Positions 61,772 through 64,000 of a DNA stretch of 64,000 nt are shown here, one piece after another. The notes beneath the pieces are model-generated. The model saw only the letters and a program-made list of their open reading frames with translations, did no database searches and was not told the DNA's origin. The stretch covers positions 1-64,000 of the forward strand of contig NZ_JAQVBV010000007.1 in the NCBI RefSeq assembly GCF_028690125.1. The letters run 5' to 3'. Positions within the stretch are counted from its first letter, which is position 1; each line of letters starts with the position of its first letter. The position numbers and the translations under genes are program-made. This DNA is from Bacteroides sp. Lineage in GTDB: Bacteria; Bacteroidota; Bacteroidia; Bacteroidales; Bacteroidaceae.

Positions 61772-64000
61772 GAATAATAGCGATTCGATTGAAGAATCTT
61801 ACTTCGATAGAGGGAAGTGTAGAAATTGATTTTACAGAAGAGCCACTTCGTTCGGCGGGGATATTTGCTATATCCGGAGCAACGGGAGCCGGAAAGTCTA
61901 CATTGCTGGATGCTTTATGCCTTGCTTTATATGATAAAGCTCCCCGTTTTGCAAACTCGGTGGAAAGTATTAATCTTTCAGATGTGGGAGATAACCAGAT
62001 TAACCAGTCCGATGTAAGGAACTTACTTCGCCGAGGGACTGGAGAAGGATATGCAGAAGTTGATTTTCAAGCAGTGAACGGTCATCGGTATCGTTCCCGT
62101 TGGTCAGTTAGGCGGACGAGATTTAAGTCGGATGGTTCTTTACAACCGCAAGTGTTGGAAGTGAAGGATTTAGATACAGATAAAGAATGTCAGGGTACTA
62201 AAAAAGAACTGCTGGCTCAGTTAACAGAGCTAATCGGATTGACTTATGAGCAATTTACCCGTACGGTATTGTTAGCTCAAAATGATTTTGCTACTTTCTT
62301 AAAATCTAAAGGGACGGCGAAAGCCGAATTACTTGAAAAGCTAACAGGAACAGGAGTCTATTCCAAGATATCACAGGAAATTTTTGCAAGGAATAAAGCT
62401 ATTCAGGAAGAAGTTGCTTTCATTCATAGTAAAATGAGTGTAATTGAGTTAATACCGGAGGAAGAACTTCTTGTTTTAAAAGAAGAGAAGGAACAATTGA
62501 TAGAAAGACGTACGGTAGGAATAAAGTTGTTGGCAGATTTGAATGCTCAATTAAATATAGTTCGTTCATTGAGAACGCAAGAAAGTTTATGGAAGAAAAA
62601 ACAGCAAGAAGAACAATCCGAACAAGAGAAAATTAAGGTTCTGCAAGAGGCTTTAGAATTGCAGGAAGAAGGATTGGTACGTTTTAAAGTACAATGTGAG
62701 GCGATACAGCCGGATTTAAAAAAGGCTCGTCAGTTGGATGTGCAGATTCAATCGCAGCAAACAGGATATGTACAATCACAGCAAATTTTACAGTCGGCTC
62801 GTTTACGGGTGACAGAATATGGAAAGATCGTTCAGTCTGCTATCAGTCAGTTGCAAATGTCAATTAACTCTATGAACCGTTTATTGAATCATAAGGAGGG
62901 AGAGACTTTGGAATTGGAGCAGGTAGAGAAGATTCTAAAACAGGAAGAAGAATTATTGGAGAGCCGTTTGAAAGCACATGAGGAATGTCAGAACCGTTTG
63001 AATGCTTTTGGTTATCCGTCACTGGTGGACACTCAAAGTAAACTAAAAAATGAATTAGTACGGCAGCAAAACATCCGGCAACTAACTGAGACTGAAATAA
63101 AAACCAAACAGGATATAAGGAAGTTAGAGTCGGAAACTGTTATCTGTGCACAACAGTTGGCGGAACAGGAAGTCGCTTTGAAAACCATTCAACGTCTTTA
63201 TGAAAATACACGTATGGCAGTAGGAAAAGATGTAAAAGCCTTGCGCCAACAGTTGCAAGAAGGAACTGCCTGTCCTGTTTGTGGCAGTACAACGCATCCT
63301 TATCATCAGCAACAAGAAGTTGTAGATACTCTTTTCCGAAGTATGGAGCAGGAGTATAATGCGATGACAACAGCTTATCAGCAAACCAATAACCGGAACA
63401 TTGTATTGCAGCGAGATTTAACTCACTTGAAGAGTGTGCATGAACAACTGAAGCAGCAATTAGTAGCTTTGCAACAAGAGGGTCCGAAAAGTGGCAACGA
63501 AGAACAAATACGGAATCAGTTGAATGAATTAGCTGAACGAATTCTTGAATATAGTGCTCTTTACGCGGAATGGCAACGGAATGATGAAGAATTAAAAAAA
63601 CGGCGGACTCATTGCACATCTCTACATGAGAATGTGGCTCGTTGCCGTTTGGCAATACAGAAGGCTTCCTCTGCCAAAGAGCAGTTAGCTATTTTGGAGA
63701 CAGCGGTTACTTCTGAACAGGGCAGGTTTGATATAATATCTAAAGCGTTGGAAGAACTTCGTCTGGAAAGATCACAATTATTAAAAGGAAAGAGTGCGGA
63801 TGAGGCTGAAATTGCTGTTATCAGAAAAGAAAAAGAATTAAATGTAGCTTTGGATAAAAGCCGTAAAGATGTTGAGCTAGCGCAGAATCGGCTTTCCGGT
63901 TTGCTGGGAGAAAAGAAACAACTTACTAGTATAATTAAAGAGTTGCAAGAACAACAAAAGCATATCGAGTTTCCCGATCAATTGCCGGAAACAATTGCAA
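61768..64000 (+). CDS. sbcC: Nuclease SbcCD subunit C (partial, C-terminus off window)
   Basis: 744 codons are seen of a protein usually about 1000-1050 aa. Rad50-like ATPase: Walker A GATGAGKST near residues 37-45, Q-loop in LLAQNDFATFLKSKG, then a long Gln/Glu-rich coiled coil. The zinc hook CPVC (Cys502, Cys505, within GTACPVCGSTTHP) is at the apex, and a returning coiled coil runs to the window edge. Walker B and signature motif lie outside. Overlaps sbcD by four bases (ATGA). Confidence 0.95.
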   Translation, partial: MRIIAIRLKNLTSIEGSVEIDFTEEPLRSAGIFAISGATGAGKSTLLDALCLALYDKAPRFANSVESINLSDVGDNQINQSDVRNLLRRGTGEGYAEVDFQAVNGHRYRSRWSVRRTRFKSDGSLQPQVLEVKDLDTDKECQGTKKELLAQLTELIGLTYEQFTRTVLLAQNDFATFLKSKGTAKAELLEKLTGTGVYSKISQEIFARNKAIQEEVAFIHSKMSVIELIPEEELLVLKEEKEQLIERRTVGIKLLADLNAQLNIVRSLRTQESLWKKKQQEEQSEQEKIKVLQEALELQEEGLVRFKVQCEAIQPDLKKARQLDVQIQSQQTGYVQSQQILQSARLRVTEYGKIVQSAISQLQMSINSMNRLLNHKEGETLELEQVEKILKQEEELLESRLKAHEECQNRLNAFGYPSLVDTQSKLKNELVRQQNIRQLTETEIKTKQDIRKLESETVICAQQLAEQEVALKTIQRLYENTRMAVGKDVKALRQQLQEGTACPVCGSTTHPYHQQQEVVDTLFRSMEQEYNAMTTAYQQTNNRNIVLQRDLTHLKSVHEQLKQQLVALQQEGPKSGNEEQIRNQLNELAERILEYSALYAEWQRNDEELKKRRTHCTSLHENVARCRLAIQKASSAKEQLAILETAVTSEQGRFDIISKALEELRLERSQLLKGKSADEAEIAVIRKEKELNVALDKSRKDVELAQNRLSGLLGEKKQLTSIIKELQEQQKHIEFPDQLPETIA

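Noticed and set aside
1..64000. CRISPR arrays, tRNA or rRNA genes, prophage and complete insertion sequences
   Set aside because: I looked for regularly spaced repeats, cloverleaf-type sequences, rRNA-like stretches, integrases and transposases and found none that I could support.

Overview
The window is an AT-rich chromosomal segment of a gut Bacteroides (Bacteroidales). The evidence is the repeated promoter box TAnnTTTG, often with an upstream TTTG or TTG about 20 bases away, mostly weak Shine-Dalgarno sequences, and family content typical of the genus: NigD-like, fimbrillin/FISUMP, DUF4369, S46 peptidases, reverse rubrerythrin, anaerobic sulfatase maturase and a long-form hisG. It is almost entirely genes, with no tRNA, rRNA, CRISPR array, prophage or complete insertion sequence that I can see. 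Both ends cut genes: pbpC at the left and sbcC at the right.

Layout. 1-7.4 kb (minus): penicillin-binding protein 1C and a large alpha-2-macroglobulin lipoprotein, a classic envelope pair. 7.5-7.9 kb: an FKBP isomerase. 8.2-13.6 kb (plus): a five-gene operon with two Gfo/Idh/MocA oxidoreductases (one Tat-exported), two DUF1080 proteins and a xylose-isomerase-like TIM barrel; this matches the gene set of the 3-keto-glycoside route of glycoside cleavage. 13.7-20.1 kb is more accessory: DUF1622 protein, small HTH protein, membrane AraC regulator, Tat-exported flavoprotein, InlB-repeat lipoprotein and a degenerate copy of the HTH gene. 20.2-21.9 kb (minus): a NifU/IscU-like scaffold and a GGGtGRT protein, a conserved pair of unknown role. 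22-30 kb (plus): HsmA, DUF4375/DMP19, NigD-like, Yip1, smpB, metH (without its reactivation domain), nitroreductase, and a solute symporter with its 41-residue accessory protein. 30.3-32.3 kb (minus): MltF-like transglycosylase and uridine kinase. 32.4-39.3 kb: Dabb protein, DsbD, pirin, DUF2490, fimbrillin/FISUMP lipoprotein and thioesterase.

39.3-44.5 kb is the hisGDCB operon. It starts with a 15-codon leader peptide carrying five consecutive histidine codons, followed by mutually exclusive antiterminator and terminator hairpins: a textbook attenuator outside Proteobacteria. An exported tyrosine-type phosphatase follows hisB. 44.6-49.4 kb: nadE, then PerR-like regulator with reverse rubrerythrin (peroxide defence), a nitroreductase and two thioredoxins. 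49.5-51.6 kb: a tightly overlapped trio of LpxH-like phosphoesterase, GT-B glycosyltransferase and HicB-like mini-protein. 51.8-57.4 kb (minus): anaerobic sulfatase maturase followed by tandem S46 dipeptidyl peptidases whose specificity residue differs (Gly, DPP7-like; Arg, DPP11-like). 57.5-64 kb: DUF4369 lipoprotein, PlsC-type acyltransferase, a third Gfo/Idh/MocA protein and the sbcDC nuclease operon.

The items most worth following up are the his attenuator, the chimeric DUF1080 duplication inside the 3-keto-glycoside operon, the GGGtGRT/IscU-like pair, a G9 tract inside dsbD, the activation-domain-less MetH, and several near-perfect palindromes.
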